Below are positions 37,661-47,186 of a stretch of 64,000 nucleotides of DNA, piece after piece. The DNA is from Pseudomonas fluorescens Q2-87. GTDB lineage: Bacteria > Pseudomonadota > Gammaproteobacteria > Pseudomonadales > Pseudomonadaceae. Every line of letters begins with the position of its first letter. Position 1 is the first letter of the stretch. Below the pieces are notes generated by a model. That model was not told where the DNA came from, ran no database searches, and was given only the letters and a program-made list of their open reading frames with translations. The position numbers were made by a program, and so were the translations under genes. The DNA lies in NCBI RefSeq assembly GCF_000281895.1, contig NZ_CM001558.1:4902556-4966555 (forward strand). The letters are read 5' to 3'.

Positions 37661-39085
37661 ATGCAAACCAAACTGCTGATCAACGGCCACTTGGTAAACG
37701 GCGAAGGCCCTGCCCAGGCCGTGTTCAACCCCGCGCTCGGCAGGGTGCTGGTGGAAATCAACGAAGCCAGCGAAGCCCAGGTCGACGCCGCCGTACGCGC
37801 GGCCGACAGCGCTTTCGACAGCTGGTCGCAGGTTGCGCCCAAGGACCGCTCCCTGTTGTTGCTTAAACTGGCCGACGCCATCGAAGCCCATGGTGAAGAA
37901 CTGGCGAAGCTGGAATCCGATAACTGCGGCAAGCCGCTGAGCGCCGCACTGAACGACGAGATCCCGGCCATCGCCGACGTCTTCCGCTTTTTTGCCGGTG
38001 CCAGCCGCTGCATGAACGGCTCGGCCGGCGGCGAATACCTGCCGGGGCACACCTCGATGATCCGCCGTGATCCGGTCGGGGTTATCGCCTCCATCGCGCC
38101 ATGGAATTACCCGTTGATGATGGTCGCCTGGAAAATCGCCCCGGCCCTGGCCGCCGGGAATACCGTGGTACTCAAGCCGTCGGAACAAACCCCGCTGACG
38201 GCATTGCGCCTGGCGGAATTGGCGTCGGAAATTTTCCCGGCCGGCGTGCTAAACGTGGTGTTTGGTCGTGGGCAGACCGTCGGGCAGCCGCTGGTCACGC
38301 ACCCGAAAGTGCGCATGGTGTCGCTCACTGGCTCCATCGCCACCGGCTCGAACATCATTTCCAGCACCGCCGACAGCGTCAAGCGCACGCACATGGAACT
38401 GGGCGGCAAGGCCCCGGTGATTATTTTCGACGACGCCGACATCGACGCGGCGGTTGAGGGCATCCGCACCTTCGGTTTCTACAACGCGGGCCAGGACTGC
38501 ACCGCCGCCTGCCGCATCTATGCCCAACAAGGCATCTACGACCAGTTCGTCGAAAAACTCGGCGCGGCGGTGGGCAGCATCAAGTACGGCCTGCAAAACG
38601 CGCCGGATACCGAAATGGGCCCGCTGATCACGGCGCAACATCGCGACCGCGTGGCAGGCTTCGTCGAACGAGCCATCGCCCAGCCGCATATCCGCCTGAT
38701 CACCGGCGGCAAGGCGGTGGACGGCAATGGGTTCTTCTTCGAACCGACGGTACTGGCCGACGCTCAACAGGATGATGAAATCGTCCGCCGGGAAGTGTTC
38801 GGGCCGGTGGTGTCCGTCACGCCATTTCTCGACGAAGCCCAAGTGCTGGGCTGGGCCAACGATTCGGATTACGGCCTGGCCTCATCGGTGTGGACCGCTG
38901 ACATCGGCCGCGCCCATCGCTTGTCCGCGCGCCTACAGTACGGCTGTACCTGGGTGAACACGCACTTCATGCTTGTCAGCGAAATGCCCCATGGCGGTCA
39001 GAAACGCTCCGGTTATGGCAAGGACATGTCGATGTATGGGTTGGAGGATTACACGGTGGTGCGGCATGTGATGTTCAAGCATTGA
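37661..39085 (+). CDS. Gamma-aminobutyraldehyde dehydrogenase-like enzyme (paralogue 2, PatD/YdcW-type)
   Basis: This 474-residue aldehyde dehydrogenase has [14 protein letters not shown] (E246) and GQDCTAACR (C280). By eye it is roughly two-thirds identical to the paralogue at 31740-33197 along the whole length. It is the downstream partner of the ydcSTUV-like importer, the same order as E. coli ydcSTUV-patD, and would oxidise 4-aminobutyraldehyde to GABA. I prefer the ATG at 37661, 8 bases after GAGAGG. The ATG at 37655 is only 2 bases from it. Confidence 0.91.
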   Translation: MQTKLLINGHLVNGEGPAQAVFNPALGRVLVEINEASEAQVDAAVRAADSAFDSWSQVAPKDRSLLLLKLADAIEAHGEELAKLESDNCGKPLSAALNDEIPAIADVFRFFAGASRCMNGSAGGEYLPGHTSMIRRDPVGVIASIAPWNYPLMMVAWKIAPALAAGNTVVLKPSEQTPLTALRLAELASEIFPAGVLNVVFGRGQTVGQPLVTHPKVRMVSLTGSIATGSNIISSTADSVKRTHMELGGKAPVIIFDDADIDAAVEGIRTFGFYNAGQDCTAACRIYAQQGIYDQFVEKLGAAVGSIKYGLQNAPDTEMGPLITAQHRDRVAGFVERAIAQPHIRLITGGKAVDGNGFFFEPTVLADAQQDDEIVRREVFGPVVSVTPFLDEAQVLGWANDSDYGLASSVWTADIGRAHRLSARLQYGCTWVNTHFMLVSEMPHGGQKRSGYGKDMSMYGLEDYTVVRHVMFKH

Positions 39086-39171
39086 GGACAAGACAACACT
39101 GGCAACACATGCTCGCGGTAGCCCTGTGTGGGTGCTGCTAAGGTTTTCGTCTATCGGTGCGCGCTCGCCGG

Positions 39172-39219
39172 TTGACGGAAATCCCGGCAGCACCTAGGGT
39201 GTCTACAACGTATACACCC
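39172..39219 (+). promoter_or_regulatory. Promoter and operator of the toxin-antitoxin operon
   Basis: TTGACG at 39172-39177, a 17-base spacer and TAGGGT at 39195 make a plausible promoter. Overlapping its -10 is an inverted repeat GGGTGTCTA / TATACACCC at 39197-39219, a likely RHH-antitoxin operator for autoregulation. Confidence 0.6.
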
Positions 39220-39231
39220 CAGGAGATTGCC

Positions 39232-39495
39232 ATGGCCTCGCCCGTTTTATCCTTTCGCGTGGAAGAAGGTCTGGCCCAGCAGCTGGATTTGTTGGCTGCC
39301 GCCACCGACCGCGACCGTCAATACCACCTCAAGCGTGCATTGGTTCGATATGTGGAAGCCGAGTCCTGGCATCTACAAGCCATCAGCGAAGGCATAGTCG
39401 ATGCCGATGCTGGAAATCTGACCGACCTGGATGCCGTGAAGGCTAAGTGGGCAAAGCGTGCCGAGCATCGTACTGACCGACAAAGCACAGAGTGA
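39232..39495 (+). CDS. RHH/CopG-family antitoxin
   Basis: This 87-residue antitoxin has an N-terminal ribbon-helix-helix DNA-binding domain (VLSFRVEEGLAQQLDLLAAA, then YHLKRALVRYVE, residues 5-45). The acidic/flexible C-terminal part (EGIVDADAGNLTDLDAVKAK) would wrap the toxin. The ATG at 39232 has CAGGAG at 6 bases. The toxin gene overlaps its 3' end by 38 bases, the usual coupled arrangement. Confidence 0.9.
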   Translation: MASPVLSFRVEEGLAQQLDLLAAATDRDRQYHLKRALVRYVEAESWHLQAISEGIVDADAGNLTDLDAVKAKWAKRAEHRTDRQSTE

Positions 39496-39757
39496 CCTCG
39501 ACTCGATTTATGAACACTACCAAACCGCCATCGGTACGGAAGGCGCTGACAATGTCATCACCACCATTCTGGAAACGCTGCGACAACTGCAGCGCTTTCC
39601 AGGCTCTGGCCGTCCTTCTGTCGTTCCCGATATTCGGGAGCTGGTGTTGACACGTTATCCGTTCGTTGCGCCTTACCGGCTCATGCATGGGCAATTGCAG
39701 GTCTTGCGCATACTGCATCAACGCAGCGAACGCTCCCAGGACTGGTCCACGGAATAA
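39458..39757 (+). CDS. ParE/RelE-family toxin
   Basis: This 99-residue type II toxin of the ParE/RelE fold has LTDKAQSDLDSIYEHYQTAI, LRQLQRFPGSGRPSVVPDIR, LVLTRYPFVAPYRLMHGQL and VLRILHQRSERS, the usual order of the family. ParE members poison gyrase and RelE members cut mRNA. The Q-RFPGSGRP and YRL parts favour the ParE side, without proof. It starts at GTG 39458 inside the antitoxin gene, so its translation probably depends on antitoxin translation. Confidence 0.9.
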   Translation: MPSIVLTDKAQSDLDSIYEHYQTAIGTEGADNVITTILETLRQLQRFPGSGRPSVVPDIRELVLTRYPFVAPYRLMHGQLQVLRILHQRSERSQDWSTE

Positions 39758-39799
39758 TTGCGGCCAGTGACCATCTGCCCGGCCGCCCAAAACGATTAT

Positions 39800-39985
39800 T
39801 CAAAACCTCGAAACACTCCTCATTGCATCCACCAGATAACGCATGGCGATCCGGTCGTTTTCCGACAGCTCCCGATAGCGCTCCACCAGCCTCATCTCCT
39901 CCAGGCTGAGCCGCTTTGTCCTGCGCGCATTGTCCAGGCCTGGAAAGAGCCCCAGTATTTGGGTAATGCCCTGTATTTTTGTCAT
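39800..39985 (-). CDS. 61-residue orphan protein resembling the tail of small HTH regulators
   Basis: The short protein begins MTKIQGITQILGLFPGLDNA and then has LSLEEMRLVERYRELSEND and RIAMRYLVDAMRSVSRF. This pattern (LSxEExxLVxxYRxLSExDR) is commonly seen at the C-terminus of small phage-like HTH regulators. The ATG at 39985 has AAGGA at 8 bases. It could be a free-standing helical protein or the remnant of a regulator. No membrane segment or signal is present. Confidence 0.6.
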   Translation of the reverse strand: MTKIQGITQILGLFPGLDNARRTKRLSLEEMRLVERYRELSENDRIAMRYLVDAMRSVSRF

Positions 39986-40348
39986 GAGCGTTGTCCTTCT
40001 TTACGTCTAATCGACCTGATAGCGGCGTCTGAATGCGGGTTGAATTGCCTGTCACGCTTAAGAATAGGGAGGATTCATAGCGTGAAAAGAGAGTTTTAGA
40101 GTAATTAGTCAAAAAACGCTGGAATGGGCATAAAAAAAGAAAGAACTGTAAGAAAATTTAACCAAGGCACGCTTTTCATTCTCCCTCCAGCCTGGTTATC
40201 CCCTAAGATTTTGCGCTTTGGTGAACCGATCCAGCTCTCAGGCATCTGTTCTAACGTCCGTCGCGTTTGGCCAAAGGCATGTCCGAACTCCTTTACCAGT
40301 CTCTGTTGCCAGGATCGGCTTGGGATTGTTTCGAGAAAGGTTGTATTT
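39986..40348. other. Intergenic region of 363 bases before the opgD-like gene
   Basis: No convincing gene or repeat is seen. The first part is AT-rich (40060-40160, with AAAAAAAGAAAG at about 40130) and may hold the divergent promoters of the 61-residue protein and the glucan gene. An open frame from 40124 continues into the opgD-like gene but has no ribosome site or signal peptide, so I treat it as leader. Confidence 0.5.
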
Positions 40349-41974
40349 ATGCACCGCAGGAATCTGCTCAAGGCCTCCATGGCCTTCGCCGCCTACACCG
40401 GTCTATCGGCCTCCGGGCTCATGGCCGCACGTGCCTGGGCCGCTGACCAGACTGCCGACGGCCAGGCCCGTCCCTTCGATTTCGATGACCTGAAAGACCA
40501 GGCCCGGCAACTGGCCGCGAGCCGCTACGTCGACACCAAGCAAGTCTTGCCACCGACCCTCGCCCAGATGTCACCCCTGCAATTCAACGCGATCCGCTAC
40601 GACGCCAACCACTCCTTGTGGAACAAGCTCGATGGCCAGCTGGACGTGCAGTTTTTCCACGTCGGCATGGGCTTCAAGCAGCCGGTGCGCATGTACAGCG
40701 TCGATCCGAAAACCCGTATGGCCCGTGAGGTGCACTTCCGCCCGGAGTTGTTCAACTACGAGAAAACCACCGTCAACACCTCGCAGTTGACCGGTGACCT
40801 GGGGTTCTCGGGTTTCCGTGCATTCAAGGCGCCGGAGCTGGATCGGCACGACATCGTTTCGTTCCTGGGGGCCAGTTATTTCCGCGCCGTGGACGCCAGC
40901 GGCCAGTACGGTTTGTCCGCTCGCGGATTGGCCATCGACACCTACGCCAAAAAGCGTGAGGAATTCCCGGACTTCACCAAGTTCTGGTTCGAAACCCCGG
41001 ACAAGAACAGCACCCGCTTCGTGGTCTACGCCCTGCTCGATTCCCCCAGCGCCACGGGTGCCTATCGTTTTGACATCGATTGCCAGCCGACCCGGGTGGT
41101 CATGGAGATCGACGCCCACGTCAACGCCCGCACGGCCATCGAGCAGCTCGGGATCGCCCCGATGACCAGCATGTTCAGCTGCGGCACCGTCGAGCGGCGC
41201 ATGTGCGACACCATTCACCCGCAAATCCACGACTCCGACCGGTTGGCCATGTGGCGCGGCAACGGCGAGTGGGTCTGCCGTCCGCTGAACAACCCCGCCA
41301 CCTTGCAGTTCAACGCCTTCGCCGACAAGGACCCGAAAGGCTTCGGCCTGGTGCAGACCGACCATGACTTTGCCAGCTACCAGGACACCGTGGACTGGTA
41401 CAGCAAGCGTCCAAGCCTGTGGGTCGAACCGACGACGGCCTGGGGCGAAGGCTCTGTCGATCTGCTGGAAATCCCTACCACCGGCGAAACCCTGGACAAC
41501 ATCGTTGCGTTCTGGACACCGAAGAAACCGGTTGCCGCCGGTGAGTCGCTGAACTACGGCTACAAGCTCTACTGGAGCGCCCTGCCTCCGGTCAGCACGG
41601 ACCTGGCGCATGTCGATGCGACCCGTTCGGGCATGGGCGGTTTCATCGAAGGCTGGGCACCCGGCGAGCATTACCCGACCGTCTGGGCGCGGCGTTTCGC
41701 CGTGGACTTCAGCGGCGGCGGCCTCGACCAACTGCCGCCCGGCACCGGCATCGAACCGGTGGTGACCTGCTCCCACGGCGAAGTGAAGGACTTCAACGTG
41801 CTGGTGCTCGATGAGATCAAGGGCTACCGCATCACGTTCGACTGGTACCCGACGGACGATCGCGTGGACCCGGTGCAGATGCGCCTGTTCATTCGTAGCA
41901 AGGAGCGCACCTTGAGCGAGACCTGGTTGTACCAGTACTTCCCGCCGGCGCCGGATAAGCGCAAGTATCCCTAA
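40349..41974 (+). CDS. opgD: Periplasmic glucan biosynthesis protein, OpgD/MdoD-like (Tat substrate)
   Basis: This 541-residue periplasmic OpgG/OpgD-family protein acts on osmoregulated periplasmic beta-glucan backbones. The N-terminus [19 protein letters not shown] is a twin-arginine signal (RRNLLK), typical of OpgD rather than the Sec-exported OpgG. The mature core has [57 protein letters not shown] and WVCRPLNNP. The ATG at 40349 follows AAAGG at 9 bases. It stands alone and ends at a REP doublet and terminator. Confidence 0.9.
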   Translation: MHRRNLLKASMAFAAYTGLSASGLMAARAWAADQTADGQARPFDFDDLKDQARQLAASRYVDTKQVLPPTLAQMSPLQFNAIRYDANHSLWNKLDGQLDVQFFHVGMGFKQPVRMYSVDPKTRMAREVHFRPELFNYEKTTVNTSQLTGDLGFSGFRAFKAPELDRHDIVSFLGASYFRAVDASGQYGLSARGLAIDTYAKKREEFPDFTKFWFETPDKNSTRFVVYALLDSPSATGAYRFDIDCQPTRVVMEIDAHVNARTAIEQLGIAPMTSMFSCGTVERRMCDTIHPQIHDSDRLAMWRGNGEWVCRPLNNPATLQFNAFADKDPKGFGLVQTDHDFASYQDTVDWYSKRPSLWVEPTTAWGEGSVDLLEIPTTGETLDNIVAFWTPKKPVAAGESLNYGYKLYWSALPPVSTDLAHVDATRSGMGGFIEGWAPGEHYPTVWARRFAVDFSGGGLDQLPPGTGIEPVVTCSHGEVKDFNVLVLDEIKGYRITFDWYPTDDRVDPVQMRLFIRSKERTLSETWLYQYFPPAPDKRKYP

Positions 41975-41999
41975 GTCCCGCGGCGTCAGGAATGACGCC

Positions 42000-42090
42000 T
42001 TCGCGAGCAAGCTCGCTCCCACAGAGGGTTCGTGTTGCTCACAGAATTTGTGTTCGACGCCGTTCCCTGTGGGAGCGAGCTTGCTCGCGA
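42000..42090. repeat. REP doublet, class A
   Basis: The left arm TTCGCGAGCAAGCTCGCTCC and the right arm GTGGGAGCGAGCTTGCTCGC face each other across about 46 bases, in the convergent gap between opgD and the flavin oxidoreductase. Confidence 0.92.
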
Positions 42091-42131
42091 TGAGGCCGGT
42101 ACAAGCGCCGACTCATCCAGCCAGATAAACC

Positions 42132-42164
42132 AAAAGCCCCGGGCAACACGACCGGGGCTTTTTG
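42132..42164. terminator. Bidirectional intrinsic terminator between opgD and the flavin oxidoreductase
   Basis: AAAAGCCCCGG pairs with CCGGGGCTTTT around a 9-base loop, with T-rich tails on both strands. It serves the two convergent genes. Confidence 0.9.
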
Positions 42165-42177
42165 TTTCATGCCTTGC

Positions 42178-43284
42178 TCAATCGCGCAAATCAGACTCAT
42201 GAATCGGCTGGTCCCGATGCGTCGCCCGTTGGTATTGCGCCGGCCACGTGGCCTTGCGTCCACCCAAATCATCATCGGCGTGCAGGGGCCAGTAGGGATC
42301 ACGCAGCAACTCCCGCGCCAGGAAAATGATATCGGCCTGGCAAGTTCGCAAGATGTGCTCGGCCTGGGCCGGTTCGGTAATCATGCCGACGGTGCCAGTG
42401 GCGATTTCCGACTCCTTGCGCACCCGTTCGGCAAAGCGCGTCTGGTAGCCCGGGCCAGTGGGAATCTCGGCGTTGGCCGCGGTTCCGCCCGACGACACAT
42501 CGATCAAGTCCACCCCCAAGGCCCGGAATCGCCGTGCCAGCTCTACGGTTTCATCCGGGTTCCAGCCGTCCTCGACCCAGTCGGTGGCAGAGACGCGCAC
42601 GAACACCGGCAATTCGTCAGGCCATACGGCTCGCACCGCCTCGGTGACTTGCAGGACCAGGCGGATGCGGTTTTCGAACGAGCCTCCATATTGATCGCGC
42701 CGCTGGTTGCTCAGGGGAGACAGGAACTGATGCAGCAAGTAACCATGAGCGGCGTGGACCTCGACCACTTTGAAGCCAGCCGTCAGGGCACGCTTGGCCG
42801 AATCGACGAAGGCCTGGACCACGTCGGCAATCTGCCCTTCGTCCAATTGGACCGGCTGGGTGTGTTGCGGATCGAAGGCAATGGGTGATGGACCGACCGG
42901 AACCCAGCCGCCGTCCGCAGGTTTCACGCTGCCATGCTTGCCCAGCCAGGGTCGCCAGGTACTGGCCTTGCGCCCGGCATGAGCCAGCTGAATACCCGGC
43001 ACGGCCCCTTGGGCAGTGATGAAGCGGGTGATGCGTTGCAAGGGTTCGATCTGCTCGTCGTTCCACAGCCCAAGGTCCTGGGCGGTGATACGGCCGTCGG
43101 CGGTGACGGCGGTGGCTTCGGTGAACACCAGGCCGGCGCCGCCTACGGCGCGGCTGCCAAGGTGCACCAGATGCCAGTCGTTAGCCAGGCCGTCGGCGCT
43201 CGAATACTGGCACATCGGCGACACCGCGATGCGATTGGGCAGGGTCAATTGACGAAGCGTATAGGGTTCCAGCAGCAGACTCAT
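42178..43284 (-). CDS. NADH:flavin oxidoreductase, old yellow enzyme family (XenA/YqjM-type)
   Basis: This 368-residue FMN-dependent ene-reductase has NRIAVSPMCQYSSADG at about residues 17-32 (the redox-tuning Cys of the XenA/YqjM subclass). It also has the substrate-binding QLAHAGRKAS, HAAHGYLLHQFLSPLSNQR, GSFENRIRLVLQV and the late phosphate-binding GMITEP. Such enzymes reduce activated alkenes and nitro compounds; the native substrate here is unknown. It lies upstream of recJ on the same strand, as in PAO1 from memory. Confidence 0.92.
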   Translation of the reverse strand: MSLLLEPYTLRQLTLPNRIAVSPMCQYSSADGLANDWHLVHLGSRAVGGAGLVFTEATAVTADGRITAQDLGLWNDEQIEPLQRITRFITAQGAVPGIQLAHAGRKASTWRPWLGKHGSVKPADGGWVPVGPSPIAFDPQHTQPVQLDEGQIADVVQAFVDSAKRALTAGFKVVEVHAAHGYLLHQFLSPLSNQRRDQYGGSFENRIRLVLQVTEAVRAVWPDELPVFVRVSATDWVEDGWNPDETVELARRFRALGVDLIDVSSGGTAANAEIPTGPGYQTRFAERVRKESEIATGTVGMITEPAQAEHILRTCQADIIFLARELLRDPYWPLHADDDLGGRKATWPAQYQRATHRDQPIHESDLRD

Positions 43285-43490
43285 GGGGCACCTCTCGAAT
43301 CAGTGGGCAGGCTCCAGGGTTCTGTTTGAAAAGTCGACGAGTGACAAAAGGTGCAACACCCGCCCCCGCGGGCAATGAAATTCGACAAGACGTCACAAGG
43401 GCTATCAACCAGTGCTTAGAGCCTAGTCGACAACCTGGGAGGAGGAAGGGTTCAGAAGTTAAAAACCGACATCGTGACGAGATTCTGCGC

Positions 43491-45200
43491 TTAACGCGGT
43501 TCGATATGGGCAATCATCAACTGCACCGTTTCCTGGCCGCGGAATTCGTTGAGGTCGAGCTTGTAGGCCAATTCGACCCAACGCACGGTTGGGTTTGGCC
43601 AGATATCGCGGTCAATGCCGAAGGCAATGCCATCGAGCTTCACCGAGCCGCATTCGCTCTTGAGGACGACCTTCAGGTGCCGTTCGCCGACCACGCGCTG
43701 TTCGACCAGCTGGAACACGCCGTGGAACATCGGTTCCGGAAAATGCTGGCCCCAGGGTCCGGCATGGCGCAACGCCCGGGCCAGCTCCAGGTGAAATTCC
43801 TCGACCGCCAACGTGCCGTCCGACAACAGCCGCCCGGTCAGGTCCTCTTCGCGCATCTGCCGACGCACTTCCGCGTCGAACGCTTCGGCGAACAAGGGAA
43901 AGTTAGCTTCCGGCAACGTCAGCCCCGCCGCCATGGCGTGACCTCCGTATTTGCTGATCAGGGTCGGATGCTGCGCCGCCACTACGCTCAACGCGTCACG
44001 AATGTGAAACCCCGCTACCGAGCGACCCGAGCCCTTGAGCAGGCCGTCGCCAGCATCGGCAAAGGCAATGGTCGGCCGGAAATAGCGCTCTTTCATACGC
44101 GAGGCGAGGATACCGATCACGCCTTGGTGCCACTGCGGATCGAACAGGCACAAGCCAAATGGCATCGACTCCACCGGCAGGTCCTTGAGCTGGGCCAAGG
44201 CCTCGCGCTGCATGCCTTGCTCGATGGATTTGCGGTCCTGGTTCATGCCGTCCAGTTGTGCGGCCATCTCCCGCGCCAGGGCCACGTCATCGGTGAGCAG
44301 GCATTCGATGCCCAGGCTCATGTCATCCAGGCGCCCCGCCGCGTTCAGGCGCGGGCCGAGGATGAACCCGAGGTCGGTGGACGTGATACGCGAATGATCG
44401 CGCTTGGCCACTTCCAGAATCGCCTTGATACCGGGACGGGCCCGTCCGGCGCGAATCCGTTCCAGCCCCTGGTGCACCAGGATCCGGTTATTGGCGTCCA
44501 GCGGGACCACGTCGGCGACGCTGCCCAGGGCCACCAGATCGAGCAGCTCGCCGATGTTCGGCTGGGGTTTGCTGGCGTACCAGCCCAGGCTGCGCAGACG
44601 CGCCCGCAGCGCCATCAGCACGTAAAAAATCACCCCGACACCCGCCAGCGCCTTGCTCGGGAAATCACAGCCCGGCTGGTTCGGATTGACGATGGCATCG
44701 GCCGCCGGCAATTCGAGACCCGGCAAGTGGTGGTCGGTGACCAGCACCTTGAGCCCCGCCGCTTTCGCCGCCGCCACGCCTTCCACGCTGGAAATGCCGT
44801 TATCCACGGTAATCAGCAACTGTGGCTCGCGGGTCAGCGCGACTTCGACGATTTCCGGCGTCAGTCCGTAGCCGTATTCGAAACGGTTAGGCACCAGATA
44901 GTCGACATGGGCCGCACCCAGCAAGCGCAGGCCCAGCATGCCCACGGTGCTCGCCGTCGCGCCATCGGCATCGAAGTCACCGACGATCAGGATCCGCTGA
45001 CGCTGCTCCAGCGCGACCACCAGCAGGTCCACCGCCGCGTCGATGCCCTTGAGCTGCTGATAAGGAATCAAGCGCGCCAGGCTCTTGTCCAGTTCAGCCT
45101 CGGACTGCACGCCGCGCGCCGCATACAGGCGGGTCAACAGCGGCGGCAGGTCACCGAGAAATGGCAGGGTGTCGGGCAGTTGGCGGGGTTCTATGCGCAT
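43491..45200 (-). CDS. recJ: Single-stranded-DNA-specific exonuclease RecJ
   Basis: This 569-residue 5'-3' ssDNA exonuclease acts in RecF-pathway recombination and mismatch repair. DHH-family motifs are clear: IVGDFDADGATASTVG (about residues 73-88), LITVDNGISS, VTDHHLPG and NPNQPGCDFPSK. The DHHA1 part has SKYGGHAMAAGLTL, followed by an OB-fold end. Length is normal. The start follows a weak site at 45200. The 206-base gap on its 3' side toward 43285 shows no gene. Confidence 0.96.
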   Translation of the reverse strand: MRIEPRQLPDTLPFLGDLPPLLTRLYAARGVQSEAELDKSLARLIPYQQLKGIDAAVDLLVVALEQRQRILIVGDFDADGATASTVGMLGLRLLGAAHVDYLVPNRFEYGYGLTPEIVEVALTREPQLLITVDNGISSVEGVAAAKAAGLKVLVTDHHLPGLELPAADAIVNPNQPGCDFPSKALAGVGVIFYVLMALRARLRSLGWYASKPQPNIGELLDLVALGSVADVVPLDANNRILVHQGLERIRAGRARPGIKAILEVAKRDHSRITSTDLGFILGPRLNAAGRLDDMSLGIECLLTDDVALAREMAAQLDGMNQDRKSIEQGMQREALAQLKDLPVESMPFGLCLFDPQWHQGVIGILASRMKERYFRPTIAFADAGDGLLKGSGRSVAGFHIRDALSVVAAQHPTLISKYGGHAMAAGLTLPEANFPLFAEAFDAEVRRQMREEDLTGRLLSDGTLAVEEFHLELARALRHAGPWGQHFPEPMFHGVFQLVEQRVVGERHLKVVLKSECGSVKLDGIAFGIDRDIWPNPTVRWVELAYKLDLNEFRGQETVQLMIAHIEPR

Positions 45201-45263
45201 GGGGGGACGGACATTTCTCTGAAAAATTTAATTGTGCAGCTCATTAAGTGCCGGGGCGGCAGC

Positions 45264-45806
45264 TCAACCACGCTCGCCCAGCAGCCATTGCAACTGGACT
45301 TCATGCTGGCCACGATCATCAGTCACGAAAATAGTACCCTCGCTGATCATCACGTCCCACTTGATCACACGCGGCATGTCCTGGGCCAGGATTTCCAGCA
45401 CGTCCTGGGGCACGGCGGCGATGTTGACGTTTTTCAGATTCTTCACCGCTGGAATTACCTTGCCTTCCCATACCCGCAGGCTGCCATAGGCCAACAGGCT
45501 GGTGCGCTCGGTGCGGCGCGAGCACCAGGTCAGGCGATCGGCATCGGGCTGGCCGACTTCGATCCAATGCAGCACACGGTCGTCCAGACTTTTTTCCCAC
45601 AGAGCAGGTTCATCGACGTCTGACAGACCACGGCCGAATGCCAGCAGCTCGTTGTACCAGAAGGCATAGGCCAACAGGCGCACGGTCATGCGCTCCTCGG
45701 TTTCCGACGGATGACGGGCAATGGTCTGCTTCACATTCTCATACACATTGCGGTCGAGGTCGGTGAGGTTCAGTTCAAACTTGTAGGTCGTGGACGGCTG
45801 GGCCAT
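45264..45806 (-). CDS. yaeQ: YaeQ family protein
   Basis: This 180-residue YaeQ-family protein has a PD-(D/E)XK nuclease-like fold and unknown physiological role. Signatures are MAQPSTTYKFELNLTDLDRN, ETEERMTVRLLAYAFWYNE, HWIEVGQPDADRLTWCSRR and VMISEGTIFVTD. I take the ATG at 45806; a frame to 45866 exists but the family starts here. It is 63 bases upstream of recJ and probably co-transcribed with it. Confidence 0.92.
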   Translation of the reverse strand: MAQPSTTYKFELNLTDLDRNVYENVKQTIARHPSETEERMTVRLLAYAFWYNELLAFGRGLSDVDEPALWEKSLDDRVLHWIEVGQPDADRLTWCSRRTERTSLLAYGSLRVWEGKVIPAVKNLKNVNIAAVPQDVLEILAQDMPRVIKWDVMISEGTIFVTDDRGQHEVQLQWLLGERG

Positions 45807-45953
45807 GAACGGGCTTCTTGATACGAGGAAAGGCGGCAAGTCTAACCGATGACGCGGGCAATCCACGAATTGCCGACCATCAACCTGCGGCGACTGACAG
45901 CGGCCTATGATAAAACGCTCTACTCGTTTCGCTTTTGTCCTACAGGATCCGTC

Positions 45954-47153
45954 ATGTCGCTAACTGCCAAACCCCTTGCGGGCGTCAAAGTCATCGAACT
46001 CGGCACCTTGATCGCCGGGCCTTTTGCCTCGCGCATCTGCGGTGAATTCGGTGCCGAGGTGATCAAGGTCGAATCCCCCGACGGCGGCGATCCGCTGCGC
46101 AAGTGGCGCAAGTTGTATGAAGGCACTTCCTTGTGGTGGTTCGTCCAGGCCCGCAACAAGAAATCCCTGACCCTGAACCTGAAACACCCGCAAGGCCTGG
46201 CGATCCTGAAACAGCTGATTGGCGAAGCCGACATCCTGATCGAGAATTTTCGCCCCGGCGTGCTGGAAAAGCTCGGCCTGGGCTGGGATGTCCTCCACGC
46301 GCTGAACCCGAAGCTGGTCATGGTGCGGCTTTCAGGCTTTGGCCAGACCGGGCCGATGAAGGACCAGCCCGGGTTTGGTGCGGTGGGCGAATCCATGGGC
46401 GGCCTGCGCTACATCACCGGGTTTGAAGATCGGCCGCCCGTGCGCACTGGCATCTCCATCGGCGACTCCATCGCCGCCCTCTGGGGCGTGATTGGCGCAC
46501 TCATGGCCTTGCGTCACCGCGAGGTCAACGGCGGAACCGGGCAAGTAGTGGATGTGGCCTTGTACGAAGCGATCTTCGCCATGATGGAAAGCATGGTGCC
46601 GGAGTTCGACGTGTTCGGCTTCATCCGCGAGCGCACCGGCAACATCATGCCTGGTATCACTCCGTCGTCGATCCACACCAGCGCCGACGGCAAGCATGTG
46701 CAAATTGGCGCCAACGGCGACGCGATCTTCAAGCGCTTCATGCAGATCATCGGCCGTGACGACTTGGCCAGTGACCCGCAGTTGGCAAGCAACGACGGCC
46801 GCGACAGCCGGCGCGACGAGCTATATGGCGTCATCGATCGCTGGGTCAACTCGCTGCCACTCGATGCCGTCATAGAGCAGTTGAACCAGGCCGGCGTACC
46901 CGCCAGTCGGATCTTCAGCGCCGAAGATATGTTCAGCGACCCACAGTTCCTCGCCCGTGAAATGTTCCTACAGGCCAAGCTGCCGGACGGCAAGGCGTTC
47001 AAGATGCCGGGCATCGTCCCGAAACTTTCTGACACACCAGGGACTTCCGAATGGGTCGGGCCGGCGCTGGGGGAACACACCGCACAGGTACTCGGCGAGC
47101 TTGGCTACGATCCACAGCAGATCGCCAAGCTGCGCACCGACGGGGCTATTTGA
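45954..47153 (+). CDS. Class III CoA-transferase (CaiB/BaiF family)
   Basis: This 399-residue CoA-transferase moves CoA between carboxylic acids. The N-terminal GVKVIELGTLIAGPFASRIC, GAEVIKVESPDGGDPLRKW, NKKSLTLNLKHPQG and ENFRPGVLEKLGLG are diagnostic, and the catalytic Asp is expected in the middle region (GAVGESMGGLRY, TGISIGDS). Donor and acceptor are unknown. The start at 45954 has AGGA upstream. It diverges from yaeQ. Confidence 0.92.
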   Translation: MSLTAKPLAGVKVIELGTLIAGPFASRICGEFGAEVIKVESPDGGDPLRKWRKLYEGTSLWWFVQARNKKSLTLNLKHPQGLAILKQLIGEADILIENFRPGVLEKLGLGWDVLHALNPKLVMVRLSGFGQTGPMKDQPGFGAVGESMGGLRYITGFEDRPPVRTGISIGDSIAALWGVIGALMALRHREVNGGTGQVVDVALYEAIFAMMESMVPEFDVFGFIRERTGNIMPGITPSSIHTSADGKHVQIGANGDAIFKRFMQIIGRDDLASDPQLASNDGRDSRRDELYGVIDRWVNSLPLDAVIEQLNQAGVPASRIFSAEDMFSDPQFLAREMFLQAKLPDGKAFKMPGIVPKLSDTPGTSEWVGPALGEHTAQVLGELGYDPQQIAKLRTDGAI

Positions 47154-47186
47154 TGCCCACCATAAGATCTGCGTCGCATATCCACT

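Noticed and set aside
43326..45623. A 765-codon open frame on the plus strand opposite recJ and yaeQ
   Set aside because: It is an antisense shadow caused by GC-rich third positions of recJ. Its product is rich in H, Q, R and G with no domain, and recJ itself is intact.
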